DNA from: Phycicoccus sp. M110.8
Lineage (GTDB): Bacteria > Actinomycetota > Actinomycetes > Actinomycetales > Dermatophilaceae
Assembly: GCF_032464895.1 (NCBI RefSeq)
Contig: NZ_JAWDIC010000001.1
Span: 620,001 to 684,000 of the forward strand
Length of the DNA stretch: 64,000 bases
Direction: 5' to 3'
Shown: positions 54,323 through 62,280 of the stretch, piece after piece
Numbering within the stretch: the first letter of the stretch is position 1
Layout of the letters: each line of letters begins with the position of its first letter
The notes under the pieces: generated by a model
The model's input: the letters and a program-made list of their open reading frames with translations, nothing else
The model's database searches: none
Told to the model about the DNA's origin: nothing
Translations under genes and position numbers: made by a program

Positions 54323-57300
54323 GGACGCCTCCGGGACGCGCGGTTGCCGAACGGGATGGCGAGGAACGCCGCCACGAGCAGCGTCAGGCCCTGCAGCCAG
54401 CGCCAGTACGTGTCGCTGGGCAGGACGGTCACCTCGAGCCGGTGCGAGCCGGCCGGGACCTTGTATGCCGCCGCGTCGCCGGCCGGCGCCAGCACCTGCC
54501 CGTCGCTGGTCACCCGGGCGTGCCGGGTCCACGCCTGCGGCTCGGCCAGGACGAGGGTGGTGCCCTGCGGGGCGACGACCTGGGCGTCGAGCCGGGCGTG
54601 GTCGCCCGCGGTCGGGACGACCTGCTCGGAGGACTTCGTGACCAGCCGCGCGCGGGCGGGGGCGAGGCTGTCGTCGGCCGACCGGCCACCTCCGGGCAGG
54701 ACCCGCCAGAAGATGCTGCCGTCGTGCTCCCCGAGGCGGCTCAGGCCCGCGGTCGCGTCGAGCGCGCGCACCCGCGGGTCGTCGGCGTCGGCGCGCAGAC
54801 CGACGAAGCCGACGGCGAGGTCGGACAGCACCGCTGTCGGGCTCGTCGCGGGCGCGTCCCCCTCCTGGAAGAGGGTGGTGACGGCGGCGGACAGGGCCCG
54901 GGTGTCAGGGCGGTCGGTGGCCACCGGCAGGGCGCGGGCGACGTCGCCCGGCTCCCGGCCGACGAGGCGGTAGGACAGGCCCTCCCCGTCGGGGGCGATG
55001 AGCACCATGCGGTTGGAGATGCCGCTCTCGGCCTGGTCGACGGCGACGGCCGGGCGCGGGTCGGACCAGGCACCCAGCGTGGACCCGACGGTGCGCCAGG
55101 TGGTCCACCCGGCGCTGAGCAGGACGCCCACGACGAGCGCTGCCCCGACGGGCCAGCGCAGCAGGGCGAGCCAGCCGCCCCGGGCCCGGCTCACGGGCAG
55201 GCCGTCGGCACCGAGGAGGGCGGCGGCGACGAGACCGAGCGCCCAGACGAGCAGGCCCGTGCCGGCCCACACCGTGACGGGCCGGCCGGCGTGCGGCAAC
55301 CCGTCCGGGACGGTGCCGACGACGATGCGCGGTGCCACGACGGCATACGCGAGCCCGGCGAGCCCGAGCAGCGCGAGGGCACCCGCGGCGGCGCCCCTGC
55401 GCCCGACCCGCAGCTGGGCCAGGAGCCCGGCCGCGACGACGGGGGCGGACAGCAGTACGGGGAACGACCCGGGTCCGCCGGGATGCAGCAGGGCCAGCTG
55501 CCACGGCGCGGCCTGCGCGGTGCCCCACACCGCCAGCCCGGGGCCGGTCAGCAGCAGGGCCGGCCGGTCCAGGACGGCGCCCACGAACGGCCCGAGGAGG
55601 GCGAGCGGGCCGGCCACGAGGGCCAGGCCGCGCCAGCGACGGCCTCCCGGCCCGAGGACGAGGAGGACGAGGCCGGCCACGACCACCGGCACGAGCAGGG
55701 CCGGCGCGAAGGCGCCGAGCACCCCTGCCGCCAGGACGGTGCCGGCCGTGGCCGTCGCGGTGCCGGAGCGGCGGGCGGCGAGGACGACGCCCGCGGCCAC
55801 GAGGGGCAGGACGATGGCGGCGACCACGCCCCCGAGCCGCCCGCCCGCGATGGCGGACGTCAGGACCGAGGTGGTCGACCAGGCCAGGGCGGCCAGGGCG
55901 CGCGGCCAGCGCGAGTGGGTGACGACCCGCGCGGCGAGGTATGCCGTGGCCGTGGCCAGCGGGAGGGCGAGCGTGACGAGCAGGGCGACGGCGGTACCGG
56001 CGGGCGAGTCCGGGGCGGACAGGAACGGCACGTGGGAGACGAGCCACGCCAGGCCGGCCAGCACGACGAGGTGCGGTCCCGCCTCGCCCGACCCGCCCAG
56101 GCCGGCTCCGTGCCAGCCGTCGAGCCAGGCGTGCAGGAGCGAGGATGACGTGGCGCGCACGCCGAGCAGCTCGCCACCGCTCATGCCGGAGCCGAGCCGG
56201 TCGACCCAGCTGCCCCCGAGGTCGCGGGTGCCGACCACCGCGACGACCGTCATGAGCACCACGGCGAGCAGGCCGGGGTTCCGGGCGGTGCGCGAGACCC
56301 AGGTCGAGCCCAGGACGTGCAGGTCCTGGGCCTCGTCGGCCACGGGGCCGGTCTCCGAGCCGACCGCGCCGTCGTCGTCGGTGTCGCCGATCCCCACCTG
56401 GTCGTGGATGAGGTCGGTGGTGTGGCGCAGGACCGTCCGGGGCGGCACGAAGAGCCCGTGCAGGTCGCGACGCCGGACGCGGCGGGTGCCGCGCGAGCGC
56501 CACCGGGCGCCGAGGACGCGTCCGGGCGTGAGCACGGCCCCCACGTCCGAGAGCTCGGCCCACGCGGCGCGGGGTCGCTTGGCCAGCAGGAGCGCGGCCG
56601 CGGCGACCAGGCTCGTGAGGACGACCCAGGCCGCGAGGAGGGGCAGGGCCCAGATGGCGCAGCGGGCCAGGGCCACCCGCCGGGCCTCCCGGCGGCGGCG
56701 CGACGGGAGGTCGGCCGGCTGGGCATCGCCCTCGAGGAGGGGAGCACCCGTGCGGACGGTGGCGCGCGGCACCACGACGACCCGGCGCCCGGACTGGTGC
56801 GCCCGCCAGGCGAGGTCGACGTCGCCGCCGAAGTCGCCGAGCGCCCGGTCGGGGCCGCCCAGGTGCTCGAAGAGGTCCTGCTCCACCAGCATGCCGGTCG
56901 AGGGGACCGCGAGGACGTCGGTGCGGCGGTCGTACTGGCCCTGGTCGGGCTCGCCCGGGGCCGGAGCGGGGATCACCCGGCCGGAGCGGGTGAGCTGCAG
57001 CCCGACCGAGTGCAGCGCGCCGGGCCGCTCCCAGTCCAGGAGCTTGGGGCCGGCCACGCCGACGGAGGGGCTGCGCCGGACCGCGTCGAGCAGCCGGGCC
57101 AGGGTCATGGGGGCCGCGACGCTGTCCGAGGTCAGGACCCACACGTGGCGCACGGCGTCGTGGGAGCCGCTCGTGGACCCCGCTGTCAGTGGTCGGTGGG
57201 ACGTTTCCGCCAGGGCCGTGCGGACGGCGGCGGACACCGAGCGGAGGCGCGGGATGGTGACGTAGAGGATCTCGGGGACGGCCGAGGCGAGGCCGTCGTG

Positions 57301-57510
57301 GGCCCGCACCTGCTCGACGGCGTTGCCGTCGAGGCCGGCGTCGACGACGACGAGGCGGTCGGGGTGGCGGGTCTGCCGCGCGAGGGAGTCGAGGGTCTGG
57401 GCGAGGGCCGAGGCCGGGCCGCGGAGCACGAGGACCGCGGTGACCACGGCGTCGGCGAGGGACCCACCCGGGGGGTCGGTCAGGCCGTGCTGGGGTGGGG
57501 CAAGCGTCAT
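54319..57510 (-). CDS. Large GT2-family glycosyltransferase with C-terminal membrane domain
   Basis: 1063-residue protein. A cytosolic GT2 fold covers about 20-280: 'VTAVLVLRGPASALAQTLDSL' opening, acidic 'RHVWVLTSDSVAAPMTL', 'GVAGPKLLDW' and 'DFGGDVDLAWRAHQSG' with the ED-like acidic pair. Then come about 14 transmembrane segments (285-860) and an extracytoplasmic C-terminal domain with a last helix near the end. Similar proteins accompany whiB2 and DUF5719 in actinobacteria and are thought to act in cell-wall polysaccharide synthesis. ATG 57510 has little ribosome-binding sequence. The next gene, whiB2, ends 33 nt upstream, so co-transcription with whiB2 is possible. Confidence 0.85.
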   Translation of the reverse strand: MTLAPPQHGLTDPPGGSLADAVVTAVLVLRGPASALAQTLDSLARQTRHPDRLVVVDAGLDGNAVEQVRAHDGLASAVPEILYVTIPRLRSVSAAVRTALAETSHRPLTAGSTSGSHDAVRHVWVLTSDSVAAPMTLARLLDAVRRSPSVGVAGPKLLDWERPGALHSVGLQLTRSGRVIPAPAPGEPDQGQYDRRTDVLAVPSTGMLVEQDLFEHLGGPDRALGDFGGDVDLAWRAHQSGRRVVVVPRATVRTGAPLLEGDAQPADLPSRRRREARRVALARCAIWALPLLAAWVVLTSLVAAAALLLAKRPRAAWAELSDVGAVLTPGRVLGARWRSRGTRRVRRRDLHGLFVPPRTVLRHTTDLIHDQVGIGDTDDDGAVGSETGPVADEAQDLHVLGSTWVSRTARNPGLLAVVLMTVVAVVGTRDLGGSWVDRLGSGMSGGELLGVRATSSSLLHAWLDGWHGAGLGGSGEAGPHLVVLAGLAWLVSHVPFLSAPDSPAGTAVALLVTLALPLATATAYLAARVVTHSRWPRALAALAWSTTSVLTSAIAGGRLGGVVAAIVLPLVAAGVVLAARRSGTATATAGTVLAAGVLGAFAPALLVPVVVAGLVLLVLGPGGRRWRGLALVAGPLALLGPFVGAVLDRPALLLTGPGLAVWGTAQAAPWQLALLHPGGPGSFPVLLSAPVVAAGLLAQLRVGRRGAAAGALALLGLAGLAYAVVAPRIVVGTVPDGLPHAGRPVTVWAGTGLLVWALGLVAAALLGADGLPVSRARGGWLALLRWPVGAALVVGVLLSAGWTTWRTVGSTLGAWSDPRPAVAVDQAESGISNRMVLIAPDGEGLSYRLVGREPGDVARALPVATDRPDTRALSAAVTTLFQEGDAPATSPTAVLSDLAVGFVGLRADADDPRVRALDATAGLSRLGEHDGSIFWRVLPGGGRSADDSLAPARARLVTKSSEQVVPTAGDHARLDAQVVAPQGTTLVLAEPQAWTRHARVTSDGQVLAPAGDAAAYKVPAGSHRLEVTVLPSDTYWRWLQGLTLLVAAFLAIPFGNRASRRRP

Positions 57511-57543
57511 GCGCTCGTCACGAGGGAGCCGCCGCGCGGGCGG

Positions 57544-57807
57544 CTAGACCGCACGCTTCTTGAGCTTGCGGCGCTCGCGCTCGGACAGCCCACCCCAGAT
57601 GCCGAACCGCTCGTCGTTGGCCAGTGCGTACTCGAGGCACTCGGACCGGACCTCGCACCCGACGCAGACCTTCTTGGCCTCGCGGGTCGAGCCGCCCTTC
57701 TCGGGGAAGAACGCCTCGGGATCGGTCTGGGCACACAGCGAGCGCTCCTGCCAGGACAGCTCGCCCTCGTCGCCCCCGTCGAGGGCGATCAACTGAAGTT
57801 CCTGCAC
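57544..57807 (-). CDS. whiB2: WhiB-family iron-sulfur transcription factor (WhiB2/WhmD type)
   Basis: 87-residue Wbl protein binding a [4Fe-4S] cluster through Cys25, Cys48, Cys51 and Cys57 ('VCVGCEVRSEC'), with the family turn 'FGIWGGLSERERRKLKKR' whose basic end contacts DNA. The order whiB2 next to manB-DUF3499 and fbiAB matches M. tuberculosis Rv3260c, where WhiB2 is linked to septation. GTG 57807 is chosen because GAGGAGGAAG lies 6 nt upstream; the longer frame to GTG 57855 adds only a basic low-complexity segment. The upstream region contains the palindrome ACACGCGTGT. Confidence 0.93.
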   Translation of the reverse strand: MQELQLIALDGGDEGELSWQERSLCAQTDPEAFFPEKGGSTREAKKVCVGCEVRSECLEYALANDERFGIWGGLSERERRKLKKRAV

Positions 57808-57867
57808 GGCTTCCTCCTCGACCCGGTGCCGCCGTCGTCGTGACCGGTTCGTCACAACACTGGAATT

Positions 57868-57877
57868 ACACGCGTGT
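57868..57877. promoter_or_regulatory. Palindrome ACACGCGTGT upstream of whiB2
   Basis: Perfect 10-bp palindrome in an AT-richer stretch 60 nt upstream of the whiB2 start. Possible operator; it does not fit the BldD box I know, which has a different centre. Confidence 0.35.
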
Positions 57878-57946
57878 CATACGTGGTTCGTCAAGCCGAA
57901 CTCTGATATCCGCCCGATCGGAGGAGGAGGGCGGACCCGCGTGCCC

Positions 57947-58189
57947 TCAGCCCCGGTCCATGAGGTACAGCGCGCGGGCGGGGCACAGGCGCACGGCGGC
58001 CTCGACGTCGGCCGGGTCGTCGTGCCCGCCACCGGGGGCCAGGACCGGGTAGCCCCACTCGTCGAGCTCGACGGTCCGGGGCAGCAGGCTCGCACAGATC
58101 CCGTGGCCGCTGCAGTCCACCCGGTCCACGCGCAGCTCGGCCGCGCCCGCCTGCGGCGTACCGGTCCGCGACGAGCTTCCAAGGCTCAT
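57947..58189 (-). CDS. Small three-Cys ferredoxin ([3Fe-4S] type)
   Basis: 80-residue ferredoxin. Three cluster ligands are visible: Cys26 and Cys32 in 'DCSGHGICASLLP', and Cys69 in 'RLCPARAL', the pattern of actinobacterial [3Fe-4S] ferredoxins. It is the last gene of the electron-transfer cluster; its ATG overlaps the NuoF-like gene stop (ATGA), so it is likely the electron donor or acceptor for that protein. Cytosolic. Confidence 0.88.
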   Translation of the reverse strand: MSLGSSSRTGTPQAGAAELRVDRVDCSGHGICASLLPRTVELDEWGYPVLAPGGGHDDPADVEAAVRLCPARALYLMDRG

Positions 58190-59274
58190 GCCGCCACCCC
58201 CGAGGTGGTCGAGCAGCGTCCGGACGCGTGCTCCTCGAGGTGCTCGGCGAGCACCCGCACCGCGGAGGTGGCGAAGCCCGCCACGCCGTCGGGGAAGCGG
58301 CAGGCCCCACGGCCCCGCAGCAGGTCGGCGCGTCGCTCGACGCGGTCGAGGGCCGCGTCCCAGCTGCGCGAGACCGCGCCCCCGGCCAGCAGCTCCCAGT
58401 CCTCGGCGAGCGCGGGCACCCCGAACATGCACGGCCCGCACTGCCCCGCGCTCTCGCCCGCGGCATACCGCAGCCACCGCGCCACCTCCTCGACCGGGCA
58501 CACCGCCGGGTCGAGCACGTGGACCACGCCCGGACCGGTGCTCGTGCCGTACGCCGCGAGGTCCTGGCTCGACCACCGCAGGCCCCGGGCCTCGTCCGCC
58601 GACAGCAGGACCCCGCCGAGGCCCCCGACGACGACCGGGCCCTCGGGCAGCGGCCCACCGGCCGCCTCGACGAGCTCGGCCAGGCGGACCCCGGCCGCGG
58701 TCTCGACCACGCCGGGACGGCTCACGGCGCCGCTCACGGTCACCAGGCGCGGCCCCGGCTCGGCGGCCGTGCCGTACGACCGGAACCACTCCGGCCCGTG
58801 CTCGAGCACCTGGTCGACCCGCCACACGGTCTCGGCGTTGAGGACGACGGTCGGGGCGATCCGCCGGCCGGTGGAGTCCGAGCCGCCGACCACGAACGGC
58901 GCCCGCTTGGTCATCGGCCGCGCGAGGCCGCCGTGGGCGAGGGAGATGAGCGAGGACTCCTCGGAGGAGACGTACCGGTGCGGCACCTCCAGCACCTTCA
59001 CCCGGGCGGCGTGCAGCCGCGCCGCCGTGGCCGAGCCGCGGTGGGCGGCGAAGCGCACCCGCTTGCCGGCGATGGCACGCGCGCCGCGGACGAGCTCCTC
59101 GAGGTGGTGCTCGACGACGAAGGCGTCCTTGGCCGCCCCGAGCTCGCCGTCGCAGGCGTTGACGATGAGCGAGGCACGGTGCTGGTGCGCGGCCCGGATC
59201 TTGGTGGCGGTCGGGAAGGCGGCTCCACCGCGCCCGGTCAGGCCGGCGGACTCGAGCTGGGCGAGCAGGTTCAT
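58186..59274 (-). CDS. NuoF-like NADH/FMN/Fe-S oxidoreductase subunit
   Basis: 362-residue protein related to the 51-kDa (NuoF) subunit of complex I. It starts with the FMN-binding motif 'GLTGRGGAAFPTATKI', contains an SLBB-like region around 205-240 and a C-terminal 4Fe-4S site 'AGESAGQCGPCMFG' with a further Cys in 'GRGACRFPDG'. Single-gene NuoF-like proteins next to ferredoxin and ferric-reductase-like genes probably shuttle electrons from NAD(P)H to the membrane partner. Both ends overlap neighbours by ATGA, making a tight four-gene unit with the ferric-reductase-like and ferredoxin genes. Confidence 0.87.
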   Translation of the reverse strand: MNLLAQLESAGLTGRGGAAFPTATKIRAAHQHRASLIVNACDGELGAAKDAFVVEHHLEELVRGARAIAGKRVRFAAHRGSATAARLHAARVKVLEVPHRYVSSEESSLISLAHGGLARPMTKRAPFVVGGSDSTGRRIAPTVVLNAETVWRVDQVLEHGPEWFRSYGTAAEPGPRLVTVSGAVSRPGVVETAAGVRLAELVEAAGGPLPEGPVVVGGLGGVLLSADEARGLRWSSQDLAAYGTSTGPGVVHVLDPAVCPVEEVARWLRYAAGESAGQCGPCMFGVPALAEDWELLAGGAVSRSWDAALDRVERRADLLRGRGACRFPDGVAGFATSAVRVLAEHLEEHASGRCSTTSGVAA

Positions 59275-59834
59275 GACCACTCCTGGAGGGCGACGGCACG
59301 ACGGCGGTCGCGGTCGTGGTGGGTGCTGACGACGCGCCACGCGAGGGCGGCGAGCCCGATGGCGGCGCAGGCGAGGGTGGAGCCCCGCAGCAGGGGCTGG
59401 TTGGCCGTGCCCATCGCCCAGCCGTGGACGACGGCGGAGGGCCACAGCGCGAAGGCGAGGACGTGCACGGCCTTCCAGAGCCGCTCGGGCAGGCGGTGGC
59501 GCAGCAGGGAGGTGACGACGAGCGCGAGCACGAGGTCGAACGCGATGGTCCCGAACCCGACCCACAGCGGCTCGTACCCCGAGGTGAACGGCAGGAACGC
59601 CGAGACGAGGTCGATGTTGACGTAGGTCTCCCCCACGGCCGTCGCGATGTGCGCGATCAGGAACGTCGTCGTCCCGAGGGCGAGGGAGCGGTGCAGGCCC
59701 ATGACGACCGCGGGCGAGACGCGGTGCGGTGCGCGGCGACCCGCAGTGAGGGCACCGAGGACGAGCACCGCGGTCAGCAGCGCGAGGCTGACGACGCCGG
59801 TGGCGCGGGAGGTGTACCAGAGCAGCTCGTTCAT
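59271..59834 (-). CDS. Ferric-reductase-like transmembrane protein
   Basis: 187-residue membrane protein with about five or six segments and a ferric-reductase (FRD/YedZ-like) heme core. Four His are placed as heme ligands: 'GLHRSLALG', 'FLIAHIAT', 'KAVHVLAFALW' and 'AVVHGWAMG'. It would pass electrons across the membrane. ATG 59834 follows GGGGAG and overlaps the apbE stop. In other actinobacteria this protein sits with an FMN-binding partner, ApbE and a NuoF-like protein, forming a flavin-based extracytoplasmic electron-transfer chain. Confidence 0.88.
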   Translation of the reverse strand: MNELLWYTSRATGVVSLALLTAVLVLGALTAGRRAPHRVSPAVVMGLHRSLALGTTTFLIAHIATAVGETYVNIDLVSAFLPFTSGYEPLWVGFGTIAFDLVLALVVTSLLRHRLPERLWKAVHVLAFALWPSAVVHGWAMGTANQPLLRGSTLACAAIGLAALAWRVVSTHHDRDRRRAVALQEWS

Positions 59835-60802
59835 GCCGCACTCCCCGTGAGGTCCTGGCGGGCCGGGTCGGGCCAGCCGGGCGTGGTGGTGACGGCGCCG
59901 TCCGTGGCCCGGTCGAGCCGGGCCGGTATGCCGTGCCGCGCCAGCCAGGCGGGCGCGTCCGGCCCGAGCACCACAGCCGCGGTGGACGCGGCATTCGCCT
60001 CGACGGCGGTGGCGCCGGCGCAGGTGACCTGCTCCCAGTGGCTCGAGGCGGTGCGCCCCGTGCGCGGGTCGACGATGTGGTGCCGGGGCTGGCCGCCCTG
60101 GGTCCACGTGCGACGGGTGGTGGAGGAGGTCGCGAAGGCCTGCCCCGTCCCGGTCACCACCTGGCGCTCCTCGCCGCCCGTGCCCTCGACGCCGATCTGC
60201 CACCCGCCGGGCGGCAGGTCGCCGGAGACGGCGATGTCGCCGCCGAGCCCGACGAGGAACCCGCCGGGGAGCGCGGCGGCCAGCCGGGTGGCGATGACGT
60301 CGGCGGCGTGCGCCTTCGCGCTGGCCCCCAGGTCGAGCAGCACGCCCTGCGGCACGGTGAGCAGGCCCAGCTCGCGGTCGAGCCGCACCTGCTGCCAGCC
60401 ACCCACGAGCGGCTGCACCGTCCGCAGCGGCCGGTCGCCCGCCCGCACGACCTCGAGGTCGTCGTCGTAGCCGCTGGCCGCGACGGCCGCCCCCACCGTC
60501 GGGTCGACGAGGCCGTCGGTCAGCCTGGCAGCGGCGAGGGCGGCGTCGAGCGCGTCGGCGAGCACGTCGGAGACCAGCGCGGTGACCGGTCCCCGCTCGG
60601 CCCGGCGGGCCAGCACGCTGACCTCGGAGTCGGCGCGGAAGCGCGAGGCCGCCCGGTCGAGCTCCGCGAGGTGGGTGCGCGCGGTGACGATGGCCTCGCC
60701 CAGGACCTCCGGGCGGGTCACCACGATGCGGTGGGTGGTCCCGATGGCGCGGAAGGTCGCGGCCGCGGTGAACGCGTCACGGGCGTCGTGGCGGCCGGTC
60801 AT
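59831..60802 (-). CDS. apbE: FAD:protein FMN transferase ApbE
   Basis: 323-residue ApbE-family enzyme, which attaches FMN from FAD to Thr/Ser of FMN-binding domains. Signatures are 'HIVDPRTGRTASSHWEQVT', 'VLLDLGASAKAHAADVIA' with the FAD/Mg-binding acidic residue, and 'GFLVGLGGDIAVSG'. No N-terminal lipobox is obvious, and the first 25 residues lack a clear signal peptide, so it may act inside the membrane face or be exported otherwise. ATG overlaps the stop of the Ser-rich gene. No canonical FMN-binding target gene is present in the window; see the neighbouring short ORF. Confidence 0.92.
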   Translation of the reverse strand: MTGRHDARDAFTAAATFRAIGTTHRIVVTRPEVLGEAIVTARTHLAELDRAASRFRADSEVSVLARRAERGPVTALVSDVLADALDAALAAARLTDGLVDPTVGAAVAASGYDDDLEVVRAGDRPLRTVQPLVGGWQQVRLDRELGLLTVPQGVLLDLGASAKAHAADVIATRLAAALPGGFLVGLGGDIAVSGDLPPGGWQIGVEGTGGEERQVVTGTGQAFATSSTTRRTWTQGGQPRHHIVDPRTGRTASSHWEQVTCAGATAVEANAASTAAVVLGPDAPAWLARHGIPARLDRATDGAVTTTPGWPDPARQDLTGSAA

Positions 60803-61164
60803 GACCCGCTCGAGCTCGCCTGGGAGGACCCCGTGCCGGAGCCGACCGAGCCGACCGAGCCGAAGCTGCTCGAGGACGACGAGGACGACGTCGACGTCGT
60901 GGCCTTCGCGGTCGCCTTGGCCTTGGCCTTGGCCTTCGCGGCCGACGTCGTCGACGAGCTCGAGGAGCTGGACGACGGGGTCGAGGAGCTCGACGCCGAG
61001 CCCGTCGTGGACGTGGTGCCGGTCGAGCTGTGGCTCGCTGCCGTGGCGGTGCCGTGGTCCTGCGCGAGGTGCAGGCCGAGGGCGGCGCTGACGGCGGTGC
61101 CGGCCAGCATCGCTCCGGTGGTCCACCTCCGGGCGGTGGTGAGCGGGTGGGTGCGGCGGGTCAT
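60799..61164 (-). CDS. Ser/Ala/Lys-rich secreted protein; probable FMN-binding protein that has lost its FMN domain
   Basis: 121-residue protein: an N-terminal membrane segment ('GAMLAGTAVSAALGLHLA') followed by about 75 residues almost entirely of Ser, Thr, Ala, Lys and Gly, including alternating Lys-Ala encoded by a 6-bp tandem repeat. In related actinobacterial loci the gene before apbE encodes such a leader and Ser/Thr-rich linker followed by an FMN_bind domain with an S/T-G-A-T flavinylation site. Here the frame stops after the linker and overlaps apbE (ATGA), so the FMN domain is absent. ATG 61164 follows AAGGAC. It could be a remnant that keeps apbE translation coupled. Confidence 0.6.
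   Translation of the reverse strand: MTRRTHPLTTARRWTTGAMLAGTAVSAALGLHLAQDHGTATAASHSSTGTTSTTGSASSSSTPSSSSSSSSTTSAAKAKAKAKATAKATTSTSSSSSSSSFGSVGSVGSGTGSSQASSSGS
60914..60937 (-). repeat. 6-bp tandem repeat (GCCTTG, four units)
   Basis: Four consecutive GCCTTG-type hexamers encode the Lys-Ala run in the Ser-rich protein on the minus strand. A likely site of length variation by slippage. Confidence 0.75.
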
Positions 61165-61304
61165 CGCTGGGTCCTTCCCCGGTCGAGGGTCCTGTCCATG
61201 TCCCCACCGTGGGGGCGCTCCCTGTGCGGTTGCTGTGGCCGTCATGGGGGTTCTCTCCCGCCCTCGTGAGCGGCCCGCCGAGGCGCACTGACAGACTGCG
61301 TGGC

Positions 61305-62279
61305 ATGCGCATCACGGCACTGGCCGGTGGCGTCGGCGGCGCCCGCTTCCTGCGCGGCCTGCGCGACCACCTCGACCGCATCCCCGACCTCGCGGACGCG
61401 ACCCTGACCGTCGTCGGCAACACCGGCGACGACATCACCCTGTTCGGCCTGCGGGTCTGCCCCGACCTCGACACGCTGCTCTACACCCTCGGCGGCGGCG
61501 TCCACGAGGGCCAGGGCTGGGGCCGTGCCGACGAGAGCCACCGGCTCCAGGGCGAGCTCGCGGCATACGGCGCGGAGCCCCAGTGGTTCGCCCTCGGCGA
61601 CCTCGACTTCGGCACCCACGTCGTCCGCTCCCAGTGGCTCGGCCAGGGCCTGACGCTCTCGGAGGTGACCGGCCGGCTCGCCGACCGGTGGGGCCTGCCC
61701 GGGCGTGGTATCACTCTGCTGCCCATGACCGACTCCCCCGTCGAGACACACGTCGTGGTCGAGGACGACGACGGCCGCCGGGCGGTGCACTTCCAGGAGT
61801 GGTGGGTGCGCATGCAGGCCAAGGTCCCGGCTGAGCAGTTCCTCGCCGTGGGCATGGACCGCGCGACGCCCGCGCCCGGCGTGCTCGAGGCCATCCGCGA
61901 GGCCGACGTCGTGCTGCTGCCGCCGAGCAACCCGGTCGTCTCGATCGGCATCGTCCTGGGTGTCCCCGGCGTGCGCGACGCCCTGCGCGGCAGCCGCGCC
62001 CCGGTCGTGGGCGTGTCACCGCTCATCGGCGGTATGCCGGTGCGCGGCCACGCGGACGCGTGCCTGTCCGCCATCGGGGTCGAGTCCACCGCGGGTGCGG
62101 TGGCCGGCCTGTACGAGGACTTCCTCGACGGGTGGCTCGTGGCACCCGACGACGTCGACGCGGTGAAGCTCCCCCGGGCCACGGTGGTCGGGCGGCCGCT
62201 CCTGATGACCGACCGGGAGGCGGCGGCGGACATCGCCGGCGCCGCCCTCGACCTCGCGCTCGAGCTCCGGGCGCGCTGA
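61305..62279 (+). CDS. fbiA: 2-phospho-L-lactate transferase (F420 biosynthesis)
   Basis: 324-residue CofD/FbiA protein, which joins the phospholactyl (or phosphoenolpyruvyl) moiety to Fo to form (dehydro)F420-0. Family motifs are 'ALAGGVGGARFLRGL', 'VVGNTGDDITLFGLRVCPDLD' (shortened: 'GNTGDDITLFGL'), 'ESTAGAVAGLYEDFLDGWL' near the end and 'VDAVKLPRATVVG'. A CAGACT lies 7 nt before ATG 61305, close to a leaderless arrangement. It is followed after 1 nt by the cofE-type gene. The pair occupies the Rv3261-Rv3262 position relative to whiB2. Confidence 0.95.
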   Translation: MRITALAGGVGGARFLRGLRDHLDRIPDLADATLTVVGNTGDDITLFGLRVCPDLDTLLYTLGGGVHEGQGWGRADESHRLQGELAAYGAEPQWFALGDLDFGTHVVRSQWLGQGLTLSEVTGRLADRWGLPGRGITLLPMTDSPVETHVVVEDDDGRRAVHFQEWWVRMQAKVPAEQFLAVGMDRATPAPGVLEAIREADVVLLPPSNPVVSIGIVLGVPGVRDALRGSRAPVVGVSPLIGGMPVRGHADACLSAIGVESTAGAVAGLYEDFLDGWLVAPDDVDAVKLPRATVVGRPLLMTDREAAADIAGAALDLALELRAR

Positions 62280-62280
62280 G

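Noticed and set aside
60799-61164. Canonical flavinylation site in the Ser-rich protein
   Set aside because: Several T-G-S and S-T-G-T strings occur, but none matches the D/N-x-S/T-G-A-S/T consensus, and no FMN_bind fold remains.
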